Source of the DNA: an uncultured Erythrobacter sp. | Lineage (GTDB): Bacteria > Pseudomonadota > Alphaproteobacteria > Sphingomonadales > Sphingomonadaceae | Assembly: GCA_947498065.1 (NCBI GenBank) | Contig: CANMIS010000004.1 | Coordinates: 124,001-188,000, forward strand | DNA length: 64,000 nt | Direction: 5' to 3' | In this document: in pieces, positions 38,031 through 45,904 of the stretch | How positions within the stretch are numbered: the first letter of the stretch is position 1 | Layout: each line of letters opens with the position of its first letter | Translations under genes and position numbers: made by a program | The notes under the pieces: generated by a model | Seen by the model: only the letters and a program-made list of their open reading frames with translations | The model's database searches: none | What the model was told of the DNA's origin: nothing

Positions 38031-38849
38031 TCACACGTCGTCGAAATTGGCTCTGCGTTTTTCCATGCCAGCCATCACCGCCTCGACCTGATTTTTGGTG
38101 CGCATGATGCCGTGCTGCTCGATGCTTTCCTCCATCAGGATCGTATCGGTGTCATTCTCCAGCATACCCGCTTGCAGCCGCTTGGCCGCGCGGATTGCAT
38201 GGGGATTGCGACCCGCAATCTCGCTCGCAATCAGAGTGGCGCGTGCGACGGGATCTTCGTCAACGTGGGTCGCCAAGCCTAGCTCATGCGCCTCCGCCCC
38301 GGAAAACTCGCGATTGGTGTAAATAAGTTCGCGCAAGACATCATCGCGGACCAGCCCGCGCCATAGGGCATAGCCGCCCATGTCTGGTACAAGGCCCCAT
38401 TTCAGCTCCATGATCGCCATGCGCGTGTCGGGATGGACCACGCGAATATCCGCGCCGCTGGCAATTTGCAGGCCGCCGCCAAAGCACACACCGTGAACCG
38501 CCGCGATCACCGGTACAGGAAGCTTGCGCCATTGCATCGCCACCTGCTGAAACTTGTTGGCATTGCCATAGGTCCGCTCGGTCAGCTCCGGCTCATCCGG
38601 GCTAGGCGGGCGCGAGAAATTCGACAGGTCGAGCCCCGCGCAAAACGCGCGTCCTTCGCCCGAGAGGACGACAGCGCGAAGGCCCTTCATCCGCTGCAGC
38701 TGGCTACTCGCTTCGATGATCCGCTGAAACATCTCTGGATCAAGCGCATTCATTTTATCGCCGCGGGTAAAGCGCACCTGCGCCACCCCGTCATCACCTA
38801 GCTCAATCGCAATGCGATCGTTGGAAGTCATCACAGCAGCTTCGGACAT
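38031..38849 (-). CDS. Crotonase-family protein (enoyl-CoA hydratase/isomerase)
   Basis: 272 residues from ATG 38849 with GAGGGAA upstream. Crotonase oxyanion-hole motifs are GRAFCAGLDLSNF and AVHGVCFGGGLQIASGADIR, followed by MAIMELKWGLVPDMGG. The catalytic acid position near the latter differs among subfamilies, so hydratase or isomerase activity cannot be chosen. Same strand as the winged-helix gene, 86 bases downstream of it. Confidence 0.85.
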   Translation of the reverse strand: MSEAAVMTSNDRIAIELGDDGVAQVRFTRGDKMNALDPEMFQRIIEASSQLQRMKGLRAVVLSGEGRAFCAGLDLSNFSRPPSPDEPELTERTYGNANKFQQVAMQWRKLPVPVIAAVHGVCFGGGLQIASGADIRVVHPDTRMAIMELKWGLVPDMGGYALWRGLVRDDVLRELIYTNREFSGAEAHELGLATHVDEDPVARATLIASEIAGRNPHAIRAAKRLQAGMLENDTDTILMEESIEQHGIMRTKNQVEAVMAGMEKRRANFDDV

Positions 38850-38935
38850 TGTATTTTCCCTCAAGGCGTTGGAGACCGATATTCCGCCTCATCTGCCCAA
38901 AGACTGCCGCAAGGCGCACGCCAAGTCCAGCTACC

Positions 38936-39385
38936 TTAGCGTTTGTCGTTAACTTCGCTTTCGTCCTGACTTTCGGCTTCCGCCTCATCAGGCTCCTGCG
39001 CCTCTTTGGAGAACTTAAACACGCCGGGTTCGGCAGGGACATCGAGGAAATAGCCGCGATTTTCATCCGTTACCAAGATATGCGCCAGATCGAAGCCCGC
39101 CAGTTTTGACCGAACGCGCGCGACGTGAACGGCGACGCTATTGGTCTCCGGTTCGTACATGATACGCCAAACGTCGGCGAGCAATTGCTCTCGCGACAAT
39201 GTAACACGCGGCTCTTCTGCGAGGCGCCAAAGCAGCTCAAACTCACGTGGGTGCAAGCCCAGCCAGCGGTCTTCGACCCGGCCATCGCGGTGAAAAAGAT
39301 CAAGCGTCACGTCGCCAGCCTCACGAAAACGCGGGATCAACGCATCGCCATCTGGCACTAAATTATAGGCAGCGATCGAGCTCAA
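38936..39385 (-). CDS. Stand-alone OmpR/PhoB-type winged-helix protein
   Basis: 149 residues. A Trans_reg_C domain fills residues 25-110 (GLHPREFELLWRLAEEP, SREQLLADVWRIMYEPETNSVAVHVARVRSKLAG, then the wing RGYFLDVP), but there is no receiver domain. The C-terminal 30 residues are very acidic (EAEAESQDESEVND). Start TTG 39385 was chosen because GGAGG lies five bases upstream; TTG 39397 is in frame but overlaps that site. No kinase is adjacent, so control of its activity must be other than phosphorelay. Confidence 0.75.
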   Translation of the reverse strand: MSSIAAYNLVPDGDALIPRFREAGDVTLDLFHRDGRVEDRWLGLHPREFELLWRLAEEPRVTLSREQLLADVWRIMYEPETNSVAVHVARVRSKLAGFDLAHILVTDENRGYFLDVPAEPGVFKFSKEAQEPDEAEAESQDESEVNDKR

Positions 39386-39694
39386 GGCCCCCTCCAAGAT
39401 GCATTACCAAATGCTGCGAACTCGCCCTTGGTTGGGCGTGAACACAGAAAAGGCGAAGTATAAACGCCATCAACTATTTCCAGGTATGTTCAATATTATG
39501 CATCTAAAAGGGGCGTGGAATGAATTCGTTCCCGGATTCAAATTAGTAATTTGTAAACCCTATTTGCATCAATCGCTTAGATATCTTGCCGATGCAATAT
39601 TTCGGACAAGAACAGCAAATTACCGGTGCAAATCCCGCTCTATGAGCGACTTGCCGCAACTATCCGCACAATGAATAGCCGCCATAATTGAGGT
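39386..39694. other. AT-rich intergenic stretch between two regulator genes
   Basis: About 300 bases, clearly richer in A and T than its surroundings. It holds a widely spaced inverted repeat TTGCATC (39564-39570) and GATGCAA (39591-39597). It is upstream of the winged-helix gene and downstream of the LuxR-type gene (both minus strand). A 91-codon open frame on the plus strand (39399-39674) has no ribosome site or recognisable motif and is probably chance. Confidence 0.5.
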
Positions 39695-40153
39695 CTAAGC
39701 GCTGACGTCCATAACATCGCTGAGCGCCTGAGCTGCTGTCAGCGCAAGTATAACGGCGAGCAGGACGCCAAAAGCAATCCCAACTACTGCCGCTAGGCGA
39801 GCCAGCACCCCGTAGCGGCCATCAAAAATGCCGAGCGAGACCTTGTGTTCTCCAGCACCGGGGAAACCCATCTGCCCAGGAAATTGGACCGGACCGATGA
39901 ACGGCTTCGGCTCTGAATTACTCTCACCTGATCCCGGCTCAGTGCTCTTTGGCTTAGTCGCGCGATATTTCTCCACCAGCTCATTCAGGCTGCCGGCTTC
40001 ATAGACGTCTTTCAGCGCACGGATATGTTGGTTGATGCGGGTCTCAGAAACCCCCATTTCCTGAGCGATAACCTTAATCGGCACGCGCCGATCAATCCGC
40101 TCGATAACGTCCCGCTGCCGGTCGGTTAATGGCCGTGGGTCGGCGGATGGCAT
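39695..40153 (-). CDS. LuxR-type helix-turn-helix protein with a C-terminal membrane anchor
   Basis: 152 residues. The HTH is at the N-terminus (LTDRQRDVIERIDRRVPIKVIAQEMGVSETRINQHIRALKDVY, residues 8-50), an unphosphorylatable LuxR_C-like domain with no receiver. A polar linker of about 50 residues follows, then a hydrophobic segment (LAAVVGIAFGVLLAVILALTAAQAL, about 118-143). A DNA-binding domain tethered to the inner membrane is implied. Target and signal unknown. Confidence 0.72.
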   Translation of the reverse strand: MPSADPRPLTDRQRDVIERIDRRVPIKVIAQEMGVSETRINQHIRALKDVYEAGSLNELVEKYRATKPKSTEPGSGESNSEPKPFIGPVQFPGQMGFPGAGEHKVSLGIFDGRYGVLARLAAVVGIAFGVLLAVILALTAAQALSDVMDVSA

Positions 40154-40252
40154 ATGCCTCTCCTTAACTCGGCAGTGCTTTTGCGAACAACGCTCGCCAA
40201 GCCATTTCGCTCCGAACCAAACTCAACAATTCTGCTTCGAACCACCATCATT

Positions 40253-41452
40253 TTACGAAGCGCCAGTGTTGAGCCCCAGAGAGGCAAAATATTTCTTAAT
40301 GTTTCGAGCCGCTTGCCGCAGCCTTTGTTCATTTTCGACCATCGCAATGCGAACGAAGCCTTCGCCTTCCTCGCCGTAACCGACACCGGGTGCGACAGCG
40401 ACTTCCGCCTCGGTCAGCAATTTCTTGGAAAACTCAAGACTGCCCATTTCCGCCAGCGCTGGCGGCAATGGCGCCCAAGCGAACATCGACGCGGATGGCG
40501 AGGGAATGTCCCAGCCCGCCCGGCCGAATGCCTCCACCATCACATCGCGGCGTTTGCGGTAAAGGTTGCGATTGCTCTCGACGATGTCCTGCGGGCCATT
40601 GAGCGCCGCGCAAGCCGCCGCCTGAATCGGCGTGAACGCGCCGTAATCGAGATATGATTTCACCCGGGTCAGGGCGGCAATCAACTGCTTGTTGCCGACT
40701 GCAAAGCCCATGCGCCAGCCAGCCATCGAATAGGTCTTGGACATGCTGGTAAATTCAACCGCGACGTCTTTCGCTCCCTTCACTTGCATGATCGAAGGGG
40801 TCGGATTGTCGTCATAATACAGTTCTGAATAGGCAAGGTCGGACAAGACCCACACCTTGTTCTCGCGCGCCCACGCGACCAGCCGCTCATAGAACGCAAG
40901 GTCAACGACTTCAGCGGTTGGGTTTGACGGATAGCTCACCACCAGCACGCTGGGACGCGGCACGGTGAAGTTCATCGCGCTTTCGAGCGAGCGCCAATAA
41001 TCCTCGTCCGGCGTCGTCGGGATTGCTCGGATCGTTGCCCCGGCAATGATGAAGCCAAAGGTGTGGATCGGATAGGATGGATTGGGCGCGAGCACCACGT
41101 CACCCGGCGCGGTGATCGCATTGGCGAGGCTTCCCAACCCCTCTTTAGAGCCCATGGTAACGACGACTTCGCTCTCTGGATCGAGATTGACCCCAAAGCG
41201 GCGACCATAATAATTGGCCTGAGCTTTACGCAGGCCCGGAATACCCTTGGACTGCGAATAGCCATGCGCATTGGGCTTTGCAGCGACCTCGCACAATTTG
41301 TCGATTACGTGCTGGGGCGGAGGCTGATCGGGATTCCCCATACCCAAATCAATAATATCTTTACCTGCCGAGCGCGCCTCGTGACGCATCGCGTTAACTT
41401 CGGCGATTACGTACGGCGGCAGCCGCTTCATACGGTAAAATTGGTCGTTCAT
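40253..41452 (-). CDS. PLP-dependent aminotransferase, AlaC-like (class I/II)
   Basis: 399 residues from ATG 41452 with AGGGA upstream. PLP lysine in SMSKTYSMAGWRMGFAVG; other class I motifs are GMGNPDQPP, YSQSKGIPGLR and SYPSNPTAEV. The overall sequence is closest in type to glutamate-pyruvate (alanine) aminotransferase AlaC and related branched enzymes. It lies 99 bases upstream of the LuxR-type gene on the same strand. Confidence 0.82.
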   Translation of the reverse strand: MNDQFYRMKRLPPYVIAEVNAMRHEARSAGKDIIDLGMGNPDQPPPQHVIDKLCEVAAKPNAHGYSQSKGIPGLRKAQANYYGRRFGVNLDPESEVVVTMGSKEGLGSLANAITAPGDVVLAPNPSYPIHTFGFIIAGATIRAIPTTPDEDYWRSLESAMNFTVPRPSVLVVSYPSNPTAEVVDLAFYERLVAWARENKVWVLSDLAYSELYYDDNPTPSIMQVKGAKDVAVEFTSMSKTYSMAGWRMGFAVGNKQLIAALTRVKSYLDYGAFTPIQAAACAALNGPQDIVESNRNLYRKRRDVMVEAFGRAGWDIPSPSASMFAWAPLPPALAEMGSLEFSKKLLTEAEVAVAPGVGYGEEGEGFVRIAMVENEQRLRQAARNIKKYFASLGLNTGAS

Positions 41453-41609
41453 TGCGATCCCTACCCAGTTTCGCGCAATCATCATAGCAACAGGCGCACG
41501 AATCAGTTTAGGCGATTAACGGTCGAAGTGGGAAGGCAATTTCGCTATTCTGCTGGGGAACCTCGGGAAACCCCGTATGTTGGGTTGGGAAAGCGGAGCA
41601 TAAACAGCC

Positions 41610-43553
41610 ATGTCAAAAGATGATCTCACCAGCACATTCCTAGGGGGCGGTGAACCATTCCGCGCTTTTTTCGATATGCAGGGCGAGGCAATGCGTGAGA
41701 TGTTCTCGCAAGGGGCTGATAGCGGCGCGCCGGGCGCAGGCGGCGATAACGGCGGGGGCTTGTTCAGCAAAGCGCCCTCCGCTGGTGAGCTCGCCGAATG
41801 GGGCAAGGCCAGTGCGGAGCTGCAAAAGATGTGGCTCGAATTTGCCGCCCATCAAGCCAGTGAAACCGCCAAGAAGGTAACCCAAGGCAGCAATCCGCTG
41901 GATCCAGCACAGTGGATGCTGATGACGCAAAGCCTGCTGAAGCAAGCGCCAACTAATCCGCTGGAGGCTCCAGCCAAGCTAGCTCAGGAATCGCTGCAAT
42001 TGTGGCAGGGCGTGCTCGGCCGCTTTGTTGCGCCGATGACGAGCGGCGGCGCGGCTGCGTCTGAAGGCGAGCTGCAACTGCCACGCAAAGACCGCCGCTT
42101 TGCTGATCCGGCCTGGAGCGAGCATCCCGCCTTTGCTCTGCTGCACCAGACCTATCTGATGTTGGCGGAGCATTTCCAAACTACCGTCAAATCAATGAAA
42201 GGCGTCGACAAGGAAAAGCGCCGCCAATTGGAATTCGCTGTCACCGCTCTGGCGGAGGCGATGAGCCCGGACAATTTCCTGCTCACCAATCCAGTTGTGA
42301 TGAAACGCACGGTTGAGACGCGCGGGCAAAATCTGGTGCGCGGGATGAAGCACCTCATCACCGATCTTAAGCGCGGGCAGCTGACCCACACCGATGCCAA
42401 TGCCTTTACCCTGGGCGAAAACCTGGCGGCGAGCCCCGGCAAGGTCGTGCACGAGACCGATCTGTTTCAGCTGATCCAATACAGCCCATCGACGAAGGAC
42501 GCCTATGACGTGCCGCTGGTGATCTTCCCGCCGTGGATCAACCGGTTCTACATCCTCGATCTGACGCCGAAGAAGAGCTTCATCAAATGGGCCGTCGATC
42601 AGGGGCTCACGGTCTTCGTGGTCAGCTGGAAATCTGCTGACGAGAGCATGGGCGAGGTTGTATGGGACGATTACATCCGCTCGCAACTTAAAGCGATTGA
42701 TCTGGTAAGAGAGCGCCTGTCGGTGCCCGCAGTGCACACCATCGGTTACTGCGTGGCTGGCACGACGCTGGCCGCGACATTGGCGCTGCTGGAGCGGCGG
42801 GGCGAGGCGGACAAGGTCAAGTCAGCGACCTTCTTCACCGCGCAAGTCGACTTTGAGAAGAGCGGAGAGCTTAAGCACTTCATCAAAGAGAGCCATTTGG
42901 AGATGATCGATACGCTCTCACCCAAGGGCTATCTCGATGGGCGCTATCTTGCCGCGACGTTTAACGCGCTGCGCGGCAAGGATCTGATCTGGAACTACGT
43001 GGTCAACAATTACCTGCTGGGTGAGGACTACCCAGCCTTTGACCTGCTGCATTGGAACGGCGATGTCACCAATCTGCCGTCCAAATGGCACAATGACTAT
43101 CTGCGCGACCTTTACCGCGACAACAAGCTGGTGGTGCCCGATGCCTTATCAGCCGACGGCACGCCGATTGATCTGACGCAGGTAAAAACGCCCAGCTTTG
43201 TCCAAGCGGGCAAAGAGGATCACATCGCGCCGGCGGAGAGCGTATGGCGCCTGACCGAGCATTTCAGCGGTCCGCTGGAATTCCTGCTCGCGGGATCCGG
43301 GCACATCGCTGGCGTGGTGAATCCTCCGGCGGCGGGCAAATACCAATATTGGCTGGGCGACAGCAAAGCGGGATCACTCAAAGCCTTCGTCGAAGGGGCC
43401 GAGGAGCATCCGGGCAGCTGGTGGCCGCATTGGCTCAGCTGGCTGGAGAAGCAGGCGCCGGAAAAAGTGCCCGTAAAAGGGAAGCGCAAGCCCGGCGGGC
43501 GCGGTGACACGGTCATCGAAGATGCACCGGGACGCTATGTCAAAACCCGCTAA
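41610..43553 (+). CDS. phaC: Class I poly(3-hydroxyalkanoate) synthase
   Basis: 647 residues, typical for class I PhaC. The catalytic triad is visible as C381 (GYCVAGT, the lipase-box-like nucleophile), D537 (GKEDHIAP) and H565 (SGHIAGVVNPP). It polymerises hydroxyacyl-CoA into storage granules in the cytoplasm. The N-terminal 100 residues are the variable region, followed by the PhaC N-terminal and alpha/beta hydrolase domains. A phasin gene follows 108 bases downstream with its own promoter. Confidence 0.95.
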   Translation: MSKDDLTSTFLGGGEPFRAFFDMQGEAMREMFSQGADSGAPGAGGDNGGGLFSKAPSAGELAEWGKASAELQKMWLEFAAHQASETAKKVTQGSNPLDPAQWMLMTQSLLKQAPTNPLEAPAKLAQESLQLWQGVLGRFVAPMTSGGAAASEGELQLPRKDRRFADPAWSEHPAFALLHQTYLMLAEHFQTTVKSMKGVDKEKRRQLEFAVTALAEAMSPDNFLLTNPVVMKRTVETRGQNLVRGMKHLITDLKRGQLTHTDANAFTLGENLAASPGKVVHETDLFQLIQYSPSTKDAYDVPLVIFPPWINRFYILDLTPKKSFIKWAVDQGLTVFVVSWKSADESMGEVVWDDYIRSQLKAIDLVRERLSVPAVHTIGYCVAGTTLAATLALLERRGEADKVKSATFFTAQVDFEKSGELKHFIKESHLEMIDTLSPKGYLDGRYLAATFNALRGKDLIWNYVVNNYLLGEDYPAFDLLHWNGDVTNLPSKWHNDYLRDLYRDNKLVVPDALSADGTPIDLTQVKTPSFVQAGKEDHIAPAESVWRLTEHFSGPLEFLLAGSGHIAGVVNPPAAGKYQYWLGDSKAGSLKAFVEGAEEHPGSWWPHWLSWLEKQAPEKVPVKGKRKPGGRGDTVIEDAPGRYVKTR

Positions 43554-43583
43554 ATCTCTGCTTTAGAGCCATTTAATCGCTTA

Positions 43584-43644
43584 TTGTGCACTGCACAAAA
43601 AATACTTGACTTCGCAGTTGCAATCACTATTTTGTGCAGTGCAA
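43584..43644 (+). promoter_or_regulatory. Phasin promoter flanked by two TGCA-palindrome operators (PhaR-like)
   Basis: TTGACT (43606-43611) and TATTTT (43628-43633) are 16 bases apart. TTGTGCA-C-TGCACAA (43584-43598) lies just upstream of -35, and TTGTGCAGTGCAA (43632-43644) overlaps the -10 and transcript start. PhaR regulators of PHA granules are known to bind TGC-rich palindromes of this kind. The placement predicts repression that is relieved when PhaR moves to granules. No phaR gene is in the window. Confidence 0.7.
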
Positions 43645-43661
43645 CATAAAGTGAGGTTACT

Positions 43662-44489
43662 ATGGCTACTAACGCCCCATCCAAGATTGATGCTGCTGCT
43701 GAGAAGGCATATGCCGAAGCTGCTGCACAGAAGACTGTAAGCGAAAAGGCTGTCGAGAAGGCAGTTGACGCTGACGCGCCGAAGCCTGCCCCAAAGGCAG
43801 CCGCCGTGAAAAAAGCGGTTGCAGCTCCTGCTGCTAAGAAGACTGCCGCGAAAAAGGCACCTGCCAAGAAAAAGGCAGCCGCCAAGAAGACCGCTGCGAA
43901 GAAGAAGCCAGCGGCGCGCAAGGCAGCCCCTAAGAAGGTTGCCGCTAAAAAGACCGCTGCGAAGAAGCCTGCTGCCAAGAAGGCACCAGCGAAAGCCGCA
44001 GCGAAGACCACAGAGACCAATCCAGTCATCAAACTGAAGGACACCATCATGGCCACTGCCAAGAACACCAACATCACCGCAACCGCCAAAGAACTGGCTG
44101 CTGACGTGCAAACCCGCGTAAAGACCGCCGCTGCTAAGGGCACTGAGCTCGCAAGCGAAGTTGGCGAGTTCAACAAAGCGAACGTCGATGCCGTCGTTGA
44201 ATCAGGCAAGATCCTGTTTGCTGGCATGCAAGACATGGGCCGCGAGCAAGTTGAAACCGGCAAGACCGTTGTTGAAACCGTCACCGAAGACGTGAAGAAA
44301 ATGACCTCTGTTAAGTCGCCAACCGAACTGATGCAGATGCAGGGCGAACTCGCTCGCCGCAACTTCGACGCGGTTGTTTCTTACGGCTCGAAGCGCACCG
44401 AAGCATGGGTGAAGCTCTACAACGAAGCATTCGCACCAATCTCGAACCGCGTTAGCGTAGCTGCTGAGAAAGTCTCGAAAGCTGCCTAA
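43662..44489 (+). CDS. Phasin with an N-terminal lysine/alanine-rich, histone-H1-like region
   Basis: 275 residues. Residues 30-125 are almost entirely Ala, Lys and Pro in repeated AAKK-type units (KKTAAKK, KKPAAKKAPAK), like the nucleoid-binding tail of PhaF or histone H1. Residues 130-275 form a helical phasin_2 domain (GTELASEVGEFNKANVDAVVESGKI ... AWVKLYNEAFAPISNRV), which coats PHA granules. The order is reversed compared with Pseudomonas PhaF, where the basic tail is C-terminal. The role is probably granule surface protein with attachment to DNA. Ribosome site GTGAGG lies before ATG 43662. Confidence 0.85.
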   Translation: MATNAPSKIDAAAEKAYAEAAAQKTVSEKAVEKAVDADAPKPAPKAAAVKKAVAAPAAKKTAAKKAPAKKKAAAKKTAAKKKPAARKAAPKKVAAKKTAAKKPAAKKAPAKAAAKTTETNPVIKLKDTIMATAKNTNITATAKELAADVQTRVKTAAAKGTELASEVGEFNKANVDAVVESGKILFAGMQDMGREQVETGKTVVETVTEDVKKMTSVKSPTELMQMQGELARRNFDAVVSYGSKRTEAWVKLYNEAFAPISNRVSVAAEKVSKAA

Positions 44490-44505
44490 TTCGAATATTC
44501 GAATT
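44488..44505. repeat. Perfect 18-base palindrome at the phasin stop codon
   Basis: AATTCGAATATTCGAATT is its own reverse complement and begins on the last two bases of the phasin stop codon. It may be a weak hairpin or a protein-binding site; function unknown. Confidence 0.5.
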
Positions 44506-44575
44506 TGAACAAAGAGCTTTTCAGAGCCGGCCTCTCCACTCTCCCAACTGGCTCTCGAAAACGCGCGAAAGCGCC

Positions 44576-44618
44576 GGGCCGGATAGACCATCATGGTTTG
44601 TCCGGCCCCTTTGTTTTT
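44576..44618 (+). terminator. Rho-independent terminator after the phasin gene
   Basis: GGGCCGGA (44576-44583) pairs with TCCGGCCC (44601-44608), with an inner ACCAT/ATGGT pairing, followed by CTTTGTTTTT. A clean strong terminator 87 bases after the phasin stop. Confidence 0.85.
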
Positions 44619-44751
44619 GGGCAACAAATTGCGCAAGCCCGCGCCGCAAATGCGCCGAAAACGCGCTGCAATCAGGCAAATCGCCTTGGTAAAACCTTAA
44701 GGTTGCGTATGGCACCTTGCAGATGGACCAACCTTTCCGATATTGCACATC

Positions 44752-45162
44752 ATGATGACTGACACTCTGCTTCTCACCCTCAGCGATGCGACCACACCTC
44801 TATTGCTGCCGCCATTGTCGGCTGGCGATGACGGTGCAGGCGGCAATGATAGCGATGATGGGTCGGACAGCGAAGTTGGTGTCGCGACCAAAACCCGCAC
44901 AAAGCCAAAGAAGCCCAGCCAATACAAAGTGCTGCTGCTGAATGATGATTACACCCCGATGGAATTCGTGGTGATGGTGCTGAAGCGGTTCTTCTCGATG
45001 GATTTGGAGCAGGCGACGCGCGTGATGCTGCATGTGCATCAAAAAGGCGTCGGCGTGTGCGGGATCTTCCCCTATGAAGTGGCCGAGACGAAGGTCAATC
45101 AGGTGATGGATTTTGCCAAGCAGAACCAGCACCCCCTGCAATGCACGCTCGAAAAAGCGTGA
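44752..45162 (+). CDS. clpS: ATP-dependent Clp protease adaptor ClpS
   Basis: 136 residues from ATG 44752 (or 135 from 44755). The ClpS core occupies residues 50-136: [48 protein letters not shown], with the N-degron pocket residues (NDD, M and H region) intact. It delivers N-end-rule substrates to ClpAP. The N-terminal extension of about 45 residues is longer than usual and includes an acidic Gly/Asp/Ser run ([17 protein letters not shown]). Confidence 0.93.
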   Translation: MMTDTLLLTLSDATTPLLLPPLSAGDDGAGGNDSDDGSDSEVGVATKTRTKPKKPSQYKVLLLNDDYTPMEFVVMVLKRFFSMDLEQATRVMLHVHQKGVGVCGIFPYEVAETKVNQVMDFAKQNQHPLQCTLEKA

Positions 45163-45201
45163 GCTTAGCGCAGGCCTTAAAGCGCGCAGCCCGCTAAGCT
45201 G

Positions 45202-45708
45202 GTGCGGCAGCCCCACCATCCACAGCCCGATCCCGTCGGCGAAAATCAGGAAAGCGTGTGGGATTACCCGCGCCCGGCGATTGCCCAGCCGACCACCCGC
45301 CGGATCGCTATTGTGCATCGCGGTGTTACATTGGCCGATACGACAGCGGCTTTCCGCACGCTCGAGACCAGTCACCCGCCGACCTATTACCTGCCGCAAG
45401 CAGACATTGCGATGGAGCATTTCAGCCCCAATCCGCGCCGCTCGCTATGCGAGTGGAAGGGGCAAGCGAACTATTGGGATGTCACCATCGGCGATCAGCG
45501 CTTGGAAGCGGCAGCATGGTCATACCCCTCGCCCACGCCCGCATTTGAGACAATCGCGGGCTATCTCGCTTTCTATCCAGACTTCTTCGACCAATGCCTG
45601 GTCGATGGCGAACAGATCACACCGCAGCCTGGCGGGTTCTATGGCGGCTGGATCAGCCAATATGAAGCTGGCCCGTTCAAAGGCATCCCCGGCAGCCGCT
45701 TCTGGTGA
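45202..45708 (+). CDS. DUF427 domain protein
   Basis: 168 residues from GTG 45202, or 150 from GTG 45256, which has AGGA four bases upstream and would begin MWDYPRP, the usual start of this family. The DUF427 domain is recognisable in VHRGVTLADTTAAFRTLETSHPPTYYLP and CEWKGQANYWDV. The molecular function of the family is not established; it folds as a small beta-tent domain. Placed between clpS and lptF without obvious link. Confidence 0.8.
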   Translation: MRQPHHPQPDPVGENQESVWDYPRPAIAQPTTRRIAIVHRGVTLADTTAAFRTLETSHPPTYYLPQADIAMEHFSPNPRRSLCEWKGQANYWDVTIGDQRLEAAAWSYPSPTPAFETIAGYLAFYPDFFDQCLVDGEQITPQPGGFYGGWISQYEAGPFKGIPGSRFW

Positions 45709-45904
45709 GCTTGCTTTCGCTAAGGCAGGCCCCGCTGCCTCACCCCGCCAGTCAGAAGCCATACATCCACCGCGCTTACGCATACGGCAGATGACCCCGG
45801 TCAAAAACCTCGCTATGGGCCTTGATAAGACACCGCTTCGCCTGGGCGATTGCCCCCGCGAACGCCCCGCGCAACCTTTGGATGTGAAAGCCAGCTAAGC
45901 TCCC

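Noticed and set aside
39399-39674. 91-codon plus-strand frame in the AT-rich gap
   Set aside because: No ribosome site, no motif, and atypical composition for a gene in this genome.
43338-43352. ATACCAATATTGG inside phaC, similar to the alginate element
   Set aside because: It lies in the coding sequence far from any promoter and lacks the 38-base spacing to TTGACA.
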